A stretch of DNA of 64,000 nt, taken from the NCBI GenBank assembly GCA_965237995.1, contig CBDEGO010000003.1, positions 558,001 to 622,000 on the forward strand. The letters run 5' to 3'. Under the pieces are notes generated by a model. The model was not told the DNA's origin. It ran no database searches and saw nothing but the letters and a program-made list of their open reading frames with translations. A program made the translations under genes and the position numbers. Shown in pieces: positions 19,183 through 28,177 of this stretch (positions within the stretch are counted from its first letter, which is position 1; each line of letters opens with the position of its first letter). This stretch comes from JAAELZ01 sp965237995. Its GTDB lineage: Bacteria; Pseudomonadota; Gammaproteobacteria; Arenicellales; Poriferihabitantaceae.

Positions 19183-19965
19183 CTAGTTAGCAGAAGACTG
19201 TCCGTTTTCAACTAGCAATTTTTTCGCGTATCTTGATTGAACAATATCTACCAACACAATCACTGCAATCACGAAATAAAATGTCGCCTTACTCATGGGA
19301 GTAATTGCATAGCCAAAAAAGCTCAGGTGCGCTAAATGCCCTCCTTCCGATAACAACAAAATACCGACTATAAGTAGTATAAACAGACCTAACACTTCGT
19401 ACATTCTATTCTTTTGCAAGAACACAGCAATTTCATCTGCCAACACCACCATTAAAACCCCACCAATAATAATCGCGGCCGCCATCACTGGAAATACATC
19501 GGTCAAAGCAATAGCGCTGAGGATGGAGTCAAATGAAAAGACTGTAGTCATGATTGAAATGCTGATCAGTGCTTGCGTATAAGTCGATTTGTTACGATTA
19601 TCTGCGCCGATTTCATGCACAACCAGCATGTGAATAATTTCTTTAATCGCGGTGTAGATAATAAAAATACCGCCAAATAATACGATCACAGCGTGAAAAC
19701 TGAAATCCCCATAGATACCTAAGGCATCTATTTTAAACAAGGAAAATTTGATGGAGTTGATCATTTTCATGACCACGAACAGCAAGATAATTCTGAGCGC
19801 CACTGCCATGAAGATACCATTGCGGCGCAACTGCGCTTGTTTGCTAGGCTCAACACGCTTTGATTCGAGTGTAATATAGAGCAAATTATCAAAGCCCAGA
19901 ACCGCCTGAAGCAGTACCAGCATGACAAGGGTGATCAAGTTTTCTATTGTAAATAATGCTTCCAT
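19183..19965 (-). CDS. TerC family integral membrane protein
   Basis: A 260-residue protein with about seven membrane helices. LGFDNLLYITLESKRV near the N-terminus and SFDSILSAIALTDVFPVMAAA in the centre are the two TerC signature regions, each with a buried acidic residue thought to bind metal. Some relatives act in manganese export or tellurite resistance; the substrate here is unknown. It stands 35 bases upstream of the AI-2E gene on the same strand and may be cotranscribed. Confidence 0.85.
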   Translation of the reverse strand: MEALFTIENLITLVMLVLLQAVLGFDNLLYITLESKRVEPSKQAQLRRNGIFMAVALRIILLFVVMKMINSIKFSLFKIDALGIYGDFSFHAVIVLFGGIFIIYTAIKEIIHMLVVHEIGADNRNKSTYTQALISISIMTTVFSFDSILSAIALTDVFPVMAAAIIIGGVLMVVLADEIAVFLQKNRMYEVLGLFILLIVGILLLSEGGHLAHLSFFGYAITPMSKATFYFVIAVIVLVDIVQSRYAKKLLVENGQSSAN

Positions 19966-20050
19966 TTTTTTAAGAAAGGTAAATTAAATTATTTGAATTT
20001 TATCAAGTTATGCGGCTTTGCGGGGGAACCTTAACTAGGTTTATCTCACT

Positions 20051-20812
20051 CTAATTCAATGCGTTGAATAGCCCCACCAAAGAAACGGCGGCTAAACCAA
20101 GCCCCAGCACGCGCTTAAAGGTGCGCTCTTCAGCAGAAATTAAAATATCGTGAGCCTTCAAACCCAAGTAGTGACCAATAGCAACAAAGGGGGCTGCTAA
20201 TAATGCGAACTGCCAATTTAACGGCACGTCAAATGCCACAAAGCCCGCCATTTTGATTAACACCAACACTATCCATAAAATAAACAAGGTGTCTCGAAAC
20301 TGACTACGCGCCACGTTGTTACTAAAAACAGGCGCTATCAGTGGCGCACCGAGCAAAGTGGTGCCGCTCATGTAACCACCACCTACCAATAACAACCGGT
20401 CGCGCCACAATGATTGGCTTTTTATCTTTAAGTTAACGATAAAGGTGTACGCAAAAAATAATGTGAAGCAATACACCAAGATAACCAACACGTTGGGCGG
20501 CAAGCTTAGCAAACCAACCACACCTGCTACTTTCGGTATGATTAAAATCCAAATGGTTTTGTTAAGATATTTCCAGTCTACGTTCCACAAACGCGGCGCC
20601 ACGGTAATAAAACTAAAAAAGAGCAAATGCGCACCAAACACAGGCAACCAAAATACCGGATCGCCTTTCACCAACAGCAAAAAAGGCAACGCCAAGCCCG
20701 CACCGCCGAAGCCTAAACCGGTACGTACGAAACCTGACCAAATAAACACCACCGCAATGATCAGCGATTGCTGTAAACTAAAGGCGTCGAGCGTTGAAAA
20801 TAGTGCTTCCAT
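20051..20812 (-). CDS. TSUP family (TauE/SafE) transporter
   Basis: A 253-residue membrane protein with about eight hydrophobic segments. The TSUP pattern is visible in FVRTGLGFGGAGLALPFLL (first half) and GGGYMSGTTLLGAPLIAPVF (second half), the two inverted-repeat signature loops. Relatives export sulfite, sulfoacetate or other organosulfur anions. Because the window also encodes UDP-sulfoquinovose synthesis, a sulfur-compound substrate is conceivable, but the genes are 8 kb apart and no direct link is visible. Confidence 0.85.
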   Translation of the reverse strand: MEALFSTLDAFSLQQSLIIAVVFIWSGFVRTGLGFGGAGLALPFLLLVKGDPVFWLPVFGAHLLFFSFITVAPRLWNVDWKYLNKTIWILIIPKVAGVVGLLSLPPNVLVILVYCFTLFFAYTFIVNLKIKSQSLWRDRLLLVGGGYMSGTTLLGAPLIAPVFSNNVARSQFRDTLFILWIVLVLIKMAGFVAFDVPLNWQFALLAAPFVAIGHYLGLKAHDILISAEERTFKRVLGLGLAAVSLVGLFNALN

Positions 20813-20977
20813 AGAAGAAAACTTGCACGGAAATTCCGCCGCGAAAAAGATTGCGCAATTTAGCCAGATATCCGCTGCATAAAGCTACCTTTTTTGATTT
20901 ATTTCTGGTATAAACTCGCTCCCTGAAAATTATACAGCACTCGCTCTTTGTTGAGCGATTATCTAAGGTTAAGAATC

Positions 20978-21217
20978 ATGTCTAGAGTTTGTCAAGTTAC
21001 TGGTAAAAAAACCATTACAGGAAATAACGTATCGCACGCGAATAACAAGACGCGTCGCAAGTTCTTACCTAATTTGCACTACAAAAAGTTTTGGGTAGAA
21101 AGTCAAAATCGTTGGGTGAAACTCCGTGTTTCAAATAGCGGCATTCGCACCATTGATAAAAATGGTATAGACGCGGTGCTAGTTGATATGGAAGCCCGCG
21201 GCATTAAAATAGGTTAA
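20978..21217 (+). CDS. rpmB: 50S ribosomal protein L28
   Basis: L28 is a large-subunit protein. The 79-residue sequence begins MSRVCQVTGKKTITGNNVSH and contains the conserved RRKFLPNLHYKKFWVE. The ATG at 20978 is used; an upstream in-frame codon at 20948 is not. The pair with rpmG, 52 bases downstream, is the standard bacterial arrangement. Confidence 0.97.
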   Translation: MSRVCQVTGKKTITGNNVSHANNKTRRKFLPNLHYKKFWVESQNRWVKLRVSNSGIRTIDKNGIDAVLVDMEARGIKIG

Positions 21218-21269
21218 TAACCTAAAGCTCGCTACCCTAGATAAACCGCAGCAGCCGAGAGGAAAGAAT

Positions 21270-21425
21270 ATGCGTGATAAAATTAAATTAGTGTCTTCTG
21301 CTAAAACAGGTCACTTTTATACCACTACAAAAAACAAGCGTACCCAAACTGAAAAAATGGAGATCATGAAATTTGATCCTAAAGTACGCAAGCACGTGAT
21401 GTACAAAGAGTCAAAGATTAAGTAA
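21270..21425 (+). CDS. rpmG: 50S ribosomal protein L33
   Basis: A 51-residue L33, read directly from the sequence: it begins MRDKIKLVSSAKTGHFYTTT and ends KHVMYKESKIK. An AGAGGAAAG ribosome site precedes the ATG. The CxxC zinc ribbon pairs found in some L33 paralogues are absent, so this is the zinc-independent form. It ends 16 bases before a strong hairpin terminator. Confidence 0.97.
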   Translation: MRDKIKLVSSAKTGHFYTTTKNKRTQTEKMEIMKFDPKVRKHVMYKESKIK

Positions 21426-21441
21426 ATACTTAAGCCTTTGT

Positions 21442-21480
21442 GACAATAAAAAGCCTCGCATTGCGAGGCTTTTTATTGTC
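21442..21480. terminator. bidirectional intrinsic terminator between rpmG and infA
   Basis: A perfect 18-bp stem (21442-21459 with 21463-21480) closes a three-base loop. The stem has a GC-rich core GCCTCGC flanked by an A tract on one side and a T tract on the other, so it can stop rpmBG transcription from the left and infA transcription from the right. Confidence 0.93.
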
Positions 21481-21509
21481 TATCAAGCACGTACTCAATA
21501 GCAGAGCAA

Positions 21510-21728
21510 CTATTTCATACGGAAGGTTATTCTACCTTTGGTTAAGTCATAAGGCGTGAGCTGGACTGTTACCTTATCCCCACGCAATATTCGGATATAG
21601 TGCTTGCGCATCTTGCCCGATATATGAGCGATCACTTCATGACCATTTTCCAATTTAACCTTAAATTGGGTGTTAGGCAGGTTATCAATAACCGTGCCGT
21701 CCATTTCAATATGTTCTTCTTTCGCCAC
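21510..21728 (-). CDS. infA: translation initiation factor IF-1
   Basis: IF-1 binds the 30S A site during initiation. The 72-residue protein starts at GTG 21728 (read VAKEEHIEMDGTVID, translated from Met) and is an OB-fold protein through KGRITFRMK. Length is exactly that of the family. An in-frame codon further upstream would add 21 residues without family resemblance and is rejected. It follows bpt on the minus strand with a gap of 72 bases. Confidence 0.97.
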   Translation of the reverse strand: MAKEEHIEMDGTVIDNLPNTQFKVKLENGHEVIAHISGKMRKHYIRILRGDKVTVQLTPYDLTKGRITFRMK

Positions 21729-21800
21729 GTTGGCTTTGCTCCACAAATAAATTAAGGGCGCGAGTGTACGGTAGAACCGACCCTCACGCAAATTACAGGT

Positions 21801-22532
21801 TTATTCTCTTATCAATTGGCGAGTTTCAAAATCTACCCATTGATTATCTACATACACATATAAGGGTTTAAAGTTAGATTTATAGTCCATTTTCTGACAA
21901 TCTTTTATCCAATACCCCAGATATACATAATCTAGCGTTAATTGCTTGGCCTTATCCACTAAGGTCAGTACCGCATAGGTACCTAAACTCCGATTCGCGT
22001 AATCTGGGTCGAAAAACGTATATACCGCCGAAAGCCCTTTCGATACCACGTCAACCACCGAAACAGCCACTAATTTATCGTCATGCCAAAATTCTGCAAA
22101 TGCAGTTTGAACAGTCGTTTTTACCATCGATTCATCATAGCGAGCGCGGTCACCGTGATCCATTGAATCACCCTTGTGTTTCCAAGCTTGATAACGACAA
22201 TACAGCTTAAAGTGGCTTTCGTCATATTGCGCTTCAACAAAAAACACATTGAGGTCGCTATTTTTCCTAATCAAACGGCGCTGCGACTTACTGGGCTTGA
22301 ACAGCTCTGCAGGTATTTTAACTGACTGACAGGCTTCGCAAGAGGCACAATGTGGACGATAGACCATTTCTCCACTGCGCCTAAAGCCAGACTCAATCAC
22401 CGAGCTAAATACTTGGCCCCCTACCTTAGAGTGCGGATCTAACAGCAGGCTTGATGACTCTCGTTTGGGCAAGTATGGACACTGATGAGGCGCCGATAGA
22501 TAGAGTGCGGGGAACTGAGGTGGTTTAGTCAT
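21801..22532 (-). CDS. bpt: aspartate/glutamate leucyltransferase Bpt
   Basis: Transfers leucine from Leu-tRNA to N-terminal Asp or Glu, marking proteins for the N-end rule. At 243 residues the protein shows the N-terminal CPYLPKRESSSLLLDPHSKV, the paired cysteines CASCEACQSVKIP, and the RYQAWKHKGDSM segment typical of the bacterial ATE1-like family. It lies four bases after aat, the partner enzyme, which makes a complete N-end rule pair. A homologue of ClpS is not in the window. Confidence 0.93.
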   Translation of the reverse strand: MTKPPQFPALYLSAPHQCPYLPKRESSSLLLDPHSKVGGQVFSSVIESGFRRSGEMVYRPHCASCEACQSVKIPAELFKPSKSQRRLIRKNSDLNVFFVEAQYDESHFKLYCRYQAWKHKGDSMDHGDRARYDESMVKTTVQTAFAEFWHDDKLVAVSVVDVVSKGLSAVYTFFDPDYANRSLGTYAVLTLVDKAKQLTLDYVYLGYWIKDCQKMDYKSNFKPLYVYVDNQWVDFETRQLIRE

Positions 22533-22536
22533 AACT

Positions 22537-23217
22537 TTAGCCCCATTTTTGCTCGGGCGTGGTCTCTTGTAAAGCCTGATTGACTATTTTTATAAATGCA
22601 TTACGCGAGATTTCTACTGCCCCTAGGCTAAATAAATGCGGTGAGGCTACCTGACAGTCAATTAGCTGATAAGCTTGTTTAGTTAGTGATTCGCATAAAT
22701 ACTGCAGTGCCACTTTAGACGCGTCAACTTTTCGGCTGAACATACTTTCGCCAAAGAATACTTTACCTAAAGCGACGCCATACAGACCGCCGATTAGCTC
22801 TCGTCCTTGCCACACCTCCACGCTGTGCGCAATGCCCAAGTCATACAAGTGTATATAGGCGTGTCGCATTTCACTGGTAATCCAAGTACCGCCTTGCGAC
22901 GAACGCGGAGCAGCGCAATAATCTATGACTTGATTAAATTCCTTATCGAGCGTGCAGTGATAACCTCGATTTTTAATCGTTTTGCGCAAGCTTCTCGAGC
23001 TTTTAAATTGTTCTGGAAATAATACACACCGCGGATCTGGCGACCACCACAAAATAGGTTGCCCGTCTTCGTACCACGGAAATACCCCGCTGGAATAGGC
23101 CAGCTTTAACCGTTCTGCAGATAAATCGCCCCCTATTGCCAGCAAACCATGTTCATCGGCTTGCTCGAGTGGTGGAAAGGCTTGTAGCCTACTTGTTGCT
23201 CTTGATGGCTTAATCAC
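22537..23217 (-). CDS. aat: leucyl/phenylalanyl-tRNA-protein transferase
   Basis: Adds Leu or Phe to N-terminal Arg or Lys of proteins. Visible hallmarks in the 226-residue protein are FPPLEQADEHGLLAIGGDL, YSSGVFPWYEDGQPILWWSP and GVALGKVFFGESMFSRK, all standard for Aat. The start is GTG at 23217 (MIKPSRATSR). It is the upstream member of the aat-bpt-infA run, an arrangement common in gammaproteobacteria. Confidence 0.95.
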   Translation of the reverse strand: MIKPSRATSRLQAFPPLEQADEHGLLAIGGDLSAERLKLAYSSGVFPWYEDGQPILWWSPDPRCVLFPEQFKSSRSLRKTIKNRGYHCTLDKEFNQVIDYCAAPRSSQGGTWITSEMRHAYIHLYDLGIAHSVEVWQGRELIGGLYGVALGKVFFGESMFSRKVDASKVALQYLCESLTKQAYQLIDCQVASPHLFSLGAVEISRNAFIKIVNQALQETTPEQKWG

Positions 23218-23243
23218 TGAAACTAATTTTTAGCAGTAAAGGC

Positions 23244-23969
23244 TTACGTCGTCGACACACTTCGCACATCCACGAAATCACCACTGGCATGTTGCGCAAA
23301 CAAACTCGGCAATACTTCTAGAATATGTTGTGCGGCGATACTGGCGCTGGGCATATTGTCTGTACCCCTAGCGTCACGCAGTCTCTCAATTGACGGAAAC
23401 TCAGCAGTATCTATCTTGCTTGGATCAGTTAAATAAGCTTGCATGTCGGTATCGATGAGCCCAGGCGCCAATGATAAAAACTGCACATTACTTAACTCCG
23501 CAGCATAAAGTTGGCACAGCATATTTAGGGTGGCTTTAGATAAGGCATAAGCTCCCCAACCTTTACTCCCCCGTACTGCAGCACCTGATGAAATCATAAG
23601 TACTTGTTTTATCGGCAGTTTCTCAGCAAACAATCCATCCAACAATACCTTATTCGCCCATACATTGACGTTCATTAATTGATCTATTTCGCTTCGTGTG
23701 GTTTCACATATTGGCTTTATTTGCCCTAGTAAACCTGCATTTAAAATCACTAAATCTAGCGAGGAAACATTTTCAGAAACCGCTTCGACCATAGAGTCAA
23801 TCTGGCTAAATTTTTGTAGATCTACACCATAATGCTGATAATGAGCGTGTTGAATATCAGCATCGCCGCGCGCGCACCCAAACACCTTATACCCTTGATC
23901 TAGCAAGTGTTTCGCAAACGCCTCGCCCAAACCTTTGCTAGTCCCTGTAATTAAAACGATTTTTTGCAT
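23244..23969 (-). CDS. short-chain dehydrogenase/reductase
   Basis: A 241-residue classical SDR. The coenzyme loop is TGTSKGLG (residues 7-14), with NAG at the end of strand 4 (VILNAGLLG), the catalytic Ser in MISSGAA and the Tyr/Lys pair in YALSK. The presence of a Asp/Gly-rich segment after strand 2 does not settle NADH versus NADPH. The substrate is unknown. It sits between aat and a divergent Nudix gene. Confidence 0.88.
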   Translation of the reverse strand: MQKIVLITGTSKGLGEAFAKHLLDQGYKVFGCARGDADIQHAHYQHYGVDLQKFSQIDSMVEAVSENVSSLDLVILNAGLLGQIKPICETTRSEIDQLMNVNVWANKVLLDGLFAEKLPIKQVLMISSGAAVRGSKGWGAYALSKATLNMLCQLYAAELSNVQFLSLAPGLIDTDMQAYLTDPSKIDTAEFPSIERLRDARGTDNMPSASIAAQHILEVLPSLFAQHASGDFVDVRSVSTT

Positions 23970-24102
23970 ACTAATAGCCTATTTAAGTAACGTAAAGTGA
24001 CAAACTGTCGTCTTATAATTCGTCGTATAATAACCCTATTATGTAATTCGCTGCGATCAAAAAATTAAACCTTATTACAAACGGTATTCAACCTGATTAA
24101 GT

Positions 24103-24642
24103 ATGCAAGCCATTAACTATTGCCCTGATTGCGGCGGCACGACAGAAAGCAAAATCCCCGATGGCGATACGCATCCTCGTGCTGTGTGCAGTGCCTGTGG
24201 CATTATTCATTATCAAAACCCTAAGGTCGTAACTGGCACACTACCCGTTTGGGGAGACAAAGTGCTGCTGTGCAAAAGAGCCATTGAGCCTCGCGCTGGT
24301 TATTGGACCTTGCCTGCAGGCTTTATGGAAAATGAAGAATCGGTAGATCAAGGCGCGGCGCGCGAAACCATGGAAGAAGCCAACGCCGAAGTGACGGATA
24401 TGCAGCTATACACTGTTTTCAGTATTCCGCGGATTAGCCAAATTTATATGATATTTCGCGCCAATTTAACGGCAGAAGATGCGTTTTACCCAGGAGAAGA
24501 AAGCCTAGAGACTGCATTGTTTACCGAAGACGAAATTCCGTGGAATGACATCGCCTTCAAAATGATAAAACGCTCACTCGAATACTACTTTCGAGATCGT
24601 AAGCACGGTCAATTTGGACTATACGTAGAAGACATTAGTTAA
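24103..24642 (+). CDS. Nudix hydrolase with N-terminal zinc ribbon
   Basis: A 179-residue Nudix protein. The four-cysteine zinc ribbon is at Cys7, Cys10, Cys29 and Cys32. The Nudix box is GFMENEESVDQGAARETMEE followed by AN, matching GX5EX7REUXEE apart from the last positions. The layout resembles NAD+/NADH pyrophosphatase-like or ADP-ribose hydrolases, but the fuller NudC architecture is absent, so the substrate is uncertain. tsaD follows after five bases, so the two are probably cotranscribed. Confidence 0.88.
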   Translation: MQAINYCPDCGGTTESKIPDGDTHPRAVCSACGIIHYQNPKVVTGTLPVWGDKVLLCKRAIEPRAGYWTLPAGFMENEESVDQGAARETMEEANAEVTDMQLYTVFSIPRISQIYMIFRANLTAEDAFYPGEESLETALFTEDEIPWNDIAFKMIKRSLEYYFRDRKHGQFGLYVEDIS

Positions 24643-24646
24643 CATT

Positions 24647-25684
24647 ATGCTTGTATTAGGTATCGAAAGCTCTTGTGACGATACAGGCGCTGCACTCTAC
24701 GACAGTGAACAAGGTCTGGTCGCACACAAACTAGCATCGCAAGTGGAGCTACACCAACCCTACGGCGGTGTAGTGCCAGAACTTGCAGCCAGAGACCATA
24801 TTCGAAGTTTAACCCCCTTGATTAACGACCTCATTGCCTCACCTGCAAATGCTGGCAAACGCCCAGACGCAATTGCCTACACACAGGGCCCAGGCTTAGC
24901 AGGAGCACTCTTAGTCGGAGCTTCCGTTGGGCGCAGCTTAGCGTATTCATGGGGCATTCCCGCTATCGGTGTACATCACATGGAAGGCCATTTGTTAGCG
25001 CCCTTATTAGAAGACAATGCGCCCGAGCCCCCTTTCGTTGCCCTTTTGGTTTCGGGCGGTCATTCGATGTTGGTAGATGTAAAAAGTATTGGCAACTATG
25101 AAATTCTTGGTGCTAGTCTAGACGACGCCGCTGGCGAAGCATTTGATAAAACGGCTAAGTTATTAGGTTTACCCTACCCTGGAGGACCATCGGTTAGTAA
25201 AGCAGCCGAAAGTGGTAATCCGACTCGTTTTCGTTTCCCAAGACCGATGACCGACCGTCCTGGCCTAGACATGAGCTTTAGTGGGCTTAAAACCTTTGCC
25301 CTGACCACCGCCCAGCAACATGCAATAGGCGGCAAACTTGACGAACAAACCATCGCCGACATTGCCTGGGCATTTCAAGATGCCGTAACTGATACCTTGC
25401 TGATAAAATCTAAGCGTTGCTTGCTTCAGACCGGTCACAAAACACTCGTTATTGCGGGCGGAGTTGGTGCTAATAAACAATTAAGAAGTAAAGCCATCCA
25501 AATCTACAAAGAAATTGGCGCCAAAGCTTTTTACCCAAGATTAGAGTTTTGCACCGACAACGGCGCAATGATAGCCTTTGCCGGATGGTGCCGCTTAAAC
25601 GCGAAAGAAACCTTTTCAACATCAAACGATTTAGCGTTCAACATTAAACCACGTTGGTCTATTGAAGAATTACAGGCACTATAG
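24647..25684 (+). CDS. tsaD: tRNA threonylcarbamoyladenosine transferase TsaD
   Basis: TsaD transfers the threonylcarbamoyl group to A37 of ANN-decoding tRNAs together with TsaB. In 345 residues the ASKHA fold shows GIESSCDDTGAALYD at the N-terminus, the iron-binding His111 and His115 in HHMEGHLLAPL, and the CTDNGAMIAFAG segment near the C-terminus. TsaB is also encoded in the window at 50992-51681. Family-standard length and start. Confidence 0.97.
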   Translation: MLVLGIESSCDDTGAALYDSEQGLVAHKLASQVELHQPYGGVVPELAARDHIRSLTPLINDLIASPANAGKRPDAIAYTQGPGLAGALLVGASVGRSLAYSWGIPAIGVHHMEGHLLAPLLEDNAPEPPFVALLVSGGHSMLVDVKSIGNYEILGASLDDAAGEAFDKTAKLLGLPYPGGPSVSKAAESGNPTRFRFPRPMTDRPGLDMSFSGLKTFALTTAQQHAIGGKLDEQTIADIAWAFQDAVTDTLLIKSKRCLLQTGHKTLVIAGGVGANKQLRSKAIQIYKEIGAKAFYPRLEFCTDNGAMIAFAGWCRLNAKETFSTSNDLAFNIKPRWSIEELQAL

Positions 25685-25789
25685 TGGTTTGGAAAACCTG
25701 AAAAACTCAAAGCCATATAGTTCATCTGAGCAACAATACTGTTCTAAATAATTGATACACTCATACCTAGTTAATTCGACAACCAAACA

Positions 25790-26608
25790 ATGTCTACCCA
25801 AAGTACCACCGCAAAAAAAATCACAATTAACACGTTATTTAAGTACAAGGAAGAGAAAAGAAAGTTCGCCTGTCTAACTGCTTATGACTACTGCAGTGCG
25901 CACGCCGCCTCTAGCGCAGGGATAGACGTAATATTAGTAGGAGATTCATTAGGCATGGTAATACAAGGGCATGATAGCAGCCTACCTGTCACCATCGAAG
26001 ATGTTGCCTACCACGTAAGATGCGCTAGAGCCGGCTCACAAAATGCCCTACTGATGGCCGACCTCCCTTTTATGAGTTACTCTTCTGAAAGCATGTCGCT
26101 AGAAAACGCCGCAATACTCATGCGAGAAGGCGCACATATCGTTAAATTAGAAGGCGGCGCATGGTTAGCAGAGTCAACTAAGCTACTTTCGCAACGCGGC
26201 ATACCTGTCTGCGCCCATATGGGGCTAACTCCGCAATCTGTTAATCATTTAGGAGGTTATCGCGTGCAGGGGCGAGACCCAGAAAACGCACAAAAAATCA
26301 TCGATGAAGCACTAATTTTACAAGATGCGGGGGCGAGTAATTTATTGATTGAGTGTGTGCCAGCAGAACTGGGAGAACGTTTGTCTGAAACACTCGATAT
26401 TCCGGTAATTGGAATCGGAGCGGGCGCTGGTACAGACGGGCAAATATTAGTTTGGCATGACTTGCTTGGATTATATCCAGGTAAACCGGCTAAGTTTGTA
26501 AAAAACTATCTTCTAGGAAACCCTGACGGAATATCTGGAGCAATTACTACCTATTTATTCGAAGTTGAGAAAAAATCATTCCCCGCAGAAGAACATAGTT
26601 ACCGATAA
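25790..26608 (+). CDS. panB: 3-methyl-2-oxobutanoate hydroxymethyltransferase
   Basis: PanB makes ketopantoate for pantothenate and CoA synthesis. The 272-residue TIM-barrel shows LTAYDYCSAHAASSAGID, the metal and substrate motif VGDSLGMVIQGHDSSLPVT, and the C-terminal GIGAGAGTDGQILVWHDLLG. No panC follows; the gene borders the decayed IS region that begins about 25 bases after its stop, so the operon may have been interrupted there. Confidence 0.95.
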   Translation: MSTQSTTAKKITINTLFKYKEEKRKFACLTAYDYCSAHAASSAGIDVILVGDSLGMVIQGHDSSLPVTIEDVAYHVRCARAGSQNALLMADLPFMSYSSESMSLENAAILMREGAHIVKLEGGAWLAESTKLLSQRGIPVCAHMGLTPQSVNHLGGYRVQGRDPENAQKIIDEALILQDAGASNLLIECVPAELGERLSETLDIPVIGIGAGAGTDGQILVWHDLLGLYPGKPAKFVKNYLLGNPDGISGAITTYLFEVEKKSFPAEEHSYR

Positions 26609-26630
26609 GTATAGTATTACGTCTATAGAA

Positions 26631-26670
26631 ATATCCGTTGTGTATATTAAATATCCGTTGTGTATATTAA
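26631..26670 (+). repeat. two tandem copies of a 20-bp unit
   Basis: A perfect direct duplication of the unit ATATCCGTTGTGTATATTAA (26631-26650 and 26651-26670) beginning 23 bases after panB. The unit contains CCGTTGTGTATATTAA, which resembles the IS982-type terminal repeat CCGTGGTGCATTTAGG seen at 45280 and 46255, so it is probably a decayed, duplicated end of the IS982 remnant that follows. Confidence 0.8.
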
Positions 26671-27290
26671 TTGATGGCGGTCTTTATATAACTAAGAGAC
26701 CACCCAGTTCGTTAGATAGAACTCGAGCAAATAAGCCTTGGAAAGATTTAGCGTAGTTTCTGCGAATCATAAATTGATCGCATGCTTACGAAGCATAGTG
26801 TTTCAATTATTTTTCTGGCCTTTCTTCGCACTGGACTAAACGGCTTGAAGTTAGTTTGATTGCGATAAAAAAGTGTTTTGGGTTTAATCTTGCTTTGAGT
26901 AATCAAGCCGTACGGATATTGCTGACCAACATAGTCTTTATCACTCACAAAAATGTAATCGTTAAATTACTCTTGAGGTGGCCAGATAGTGAATATCATG
27001 AGTCGAAGCCTTTGACATATCTATCGATTTGATCACATCTCTATATCGTACGTACCGCATCAAGCTGATAGCCATAGTGGTGTATATTTTGTGCATCACA
27101 GTGTCTATAATCAGAGCTGAATTCAAATTCAGTTCTTGGCAAGATCCGGCTAGGCCTAACTCTACAAAGCTTACATAGCCCCATAAGCATATTGTCGATC
27201 AAGTGATAGCTTTCGACTGCTTTTATATTCTCAGCAACTGCAAGGTATATCTAGTTAAAGCTTGCCGCTAGTTTTCACGCCTACGATTAT
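26655..27290 (-). pseudogene. decayed IS982-family transposase
   Basis: Minus-strand translation in several frames aligns to the 45368-46244 transposase. Matching pieces are: LIDNMLMGLCKLCRVRPSR with HIVDSMPLEICKYSRSRR; RHCDAQNIHHYGYQLDAV with GYCATQKAHYFGYKFHAV; KASTHDIHYL with KASVHDIHYL; and RRKARKIIETL with RRARKRIETLY. Multiple frameshifts and stops are present and the N-terminal third is missing, so it cannot encode a working transposase. A 66-residue open frame at 26748-26948 is only part of this relic. Confidence 0.82.
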
Positions 27291-27734
27291 AGATTATAAC
27301 CACACCAGCAATCAGTATATATAATGCTATCAGGCTTCACCTTATGACGAATAATCGACATCAAGGTCTGTGCCTTAGCATCAGTATCATTGCTGCATAT
27401 ACCTTGCCATTGCGTTTAAGTAAGCCAAACACAGGCACTTTACCTGCAGCTCCACGACCTCGCTTGCCTTTGCGTCTACCACCAAAATAACTTTCATCTA
27501 CTTCAATCTCACCAGAAAGAAAACCAAGGTCTTCAACGTGTTCAAAAACTAACTGACGTAAGCGATGAAAATAGTAGCTTACCGTTGTCTTATTTTACTC
27601 CAACTAATGAGGATGCAGTTCGTGCTGTTGTTCCAGCTACAAATAGCTCAATTAGTTTGTTTTGTTTATACTTGCTTAATCGACTCTTTCGCATTTAACC
27701 AGACTAGATAATTTTAATTATCTAGGACAGCCCC
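27291..27734 (-). pseudogene. decayed IS1595-family transposase fragment
   Basis: On the minus strand the fragment begins with ATG at 27694 (MRKSRLSKYKQNKLIELF) and continues, with at least two frameshifts, through the IS1595 signature EIEVDESYFGGRRKGKRGRG and KVPVFGLLKRNGKVY to KVKPDSIIYTDCW. There it stops at the junction with the IS982 relic. The upstream end GGGGCTGTCCTAGATAAT (ending at 27734) looks like an intact IS1595 terminal repeat. The last third of the transposase is missing. Confidence 0.82.
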
Positions 27735-27764
27735 ATAGAAATTTACCAAGTCAAATTATCTGTA

Positions 27765-27905
27765 ATAGCGGAACTGATTGCATGAGTAAGTTTATGTTTT
27801 TCTATCAACAGAATAATAATATGAAGTTAGGATTTATTCAGCCAGGAGAACCAACGTAAAATACATTTGTTGAAAGCCTAAACGACAAGTTTAAAACAAA
27901 TATTT
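27765..27905 (+). pseudogene. fragment of an IS3-family orfB
   Basis: A short plus-strand relic, reading SKFMFFYQQNNNMKLGFIQP then GEPT, stop, NTFVESLNDKFK. This matches the integrase-core end of IS3-family OrfB (typically KLGFIQPGKPTQNAFVESFN), with a stop replacing the Gln codon. Nothing of the rest of the element is recognisable. The following 27906-28177 stretch shows no feature I can name. Confidence 0.7.
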
Positions 27906-28177
27906 AAATCAATCTTAGCTCAAACCTCTAAAAACAACATTTGATAAAATAACTCAATAGCGATATCACTATAAGTCGCCCTAAAGTTAGTACAGCTCAT
28001 CAACAATTCAATACTTACTTAATCATCTAACTAGGGCTTCACCCTAAACTTATTAAACCCAGTTTTACTAATCAAGTGACGGTTTCCCTGTATAATCCCC
28101 TCGATAGTATTTACAAACCGAATTTCGCGTTTGTATCAATATAAACTTTTGATAAAACATACAAAAATTAGAATATT

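Noticed and set aside
26748..26948. 66-codon open frame on the minus strand
   Set aside because: It is a piece of the decayed IS982 transposase and aligns with KASVHDIHYL-adjacent and RRARKRIETLY segments; not a gene of its own.
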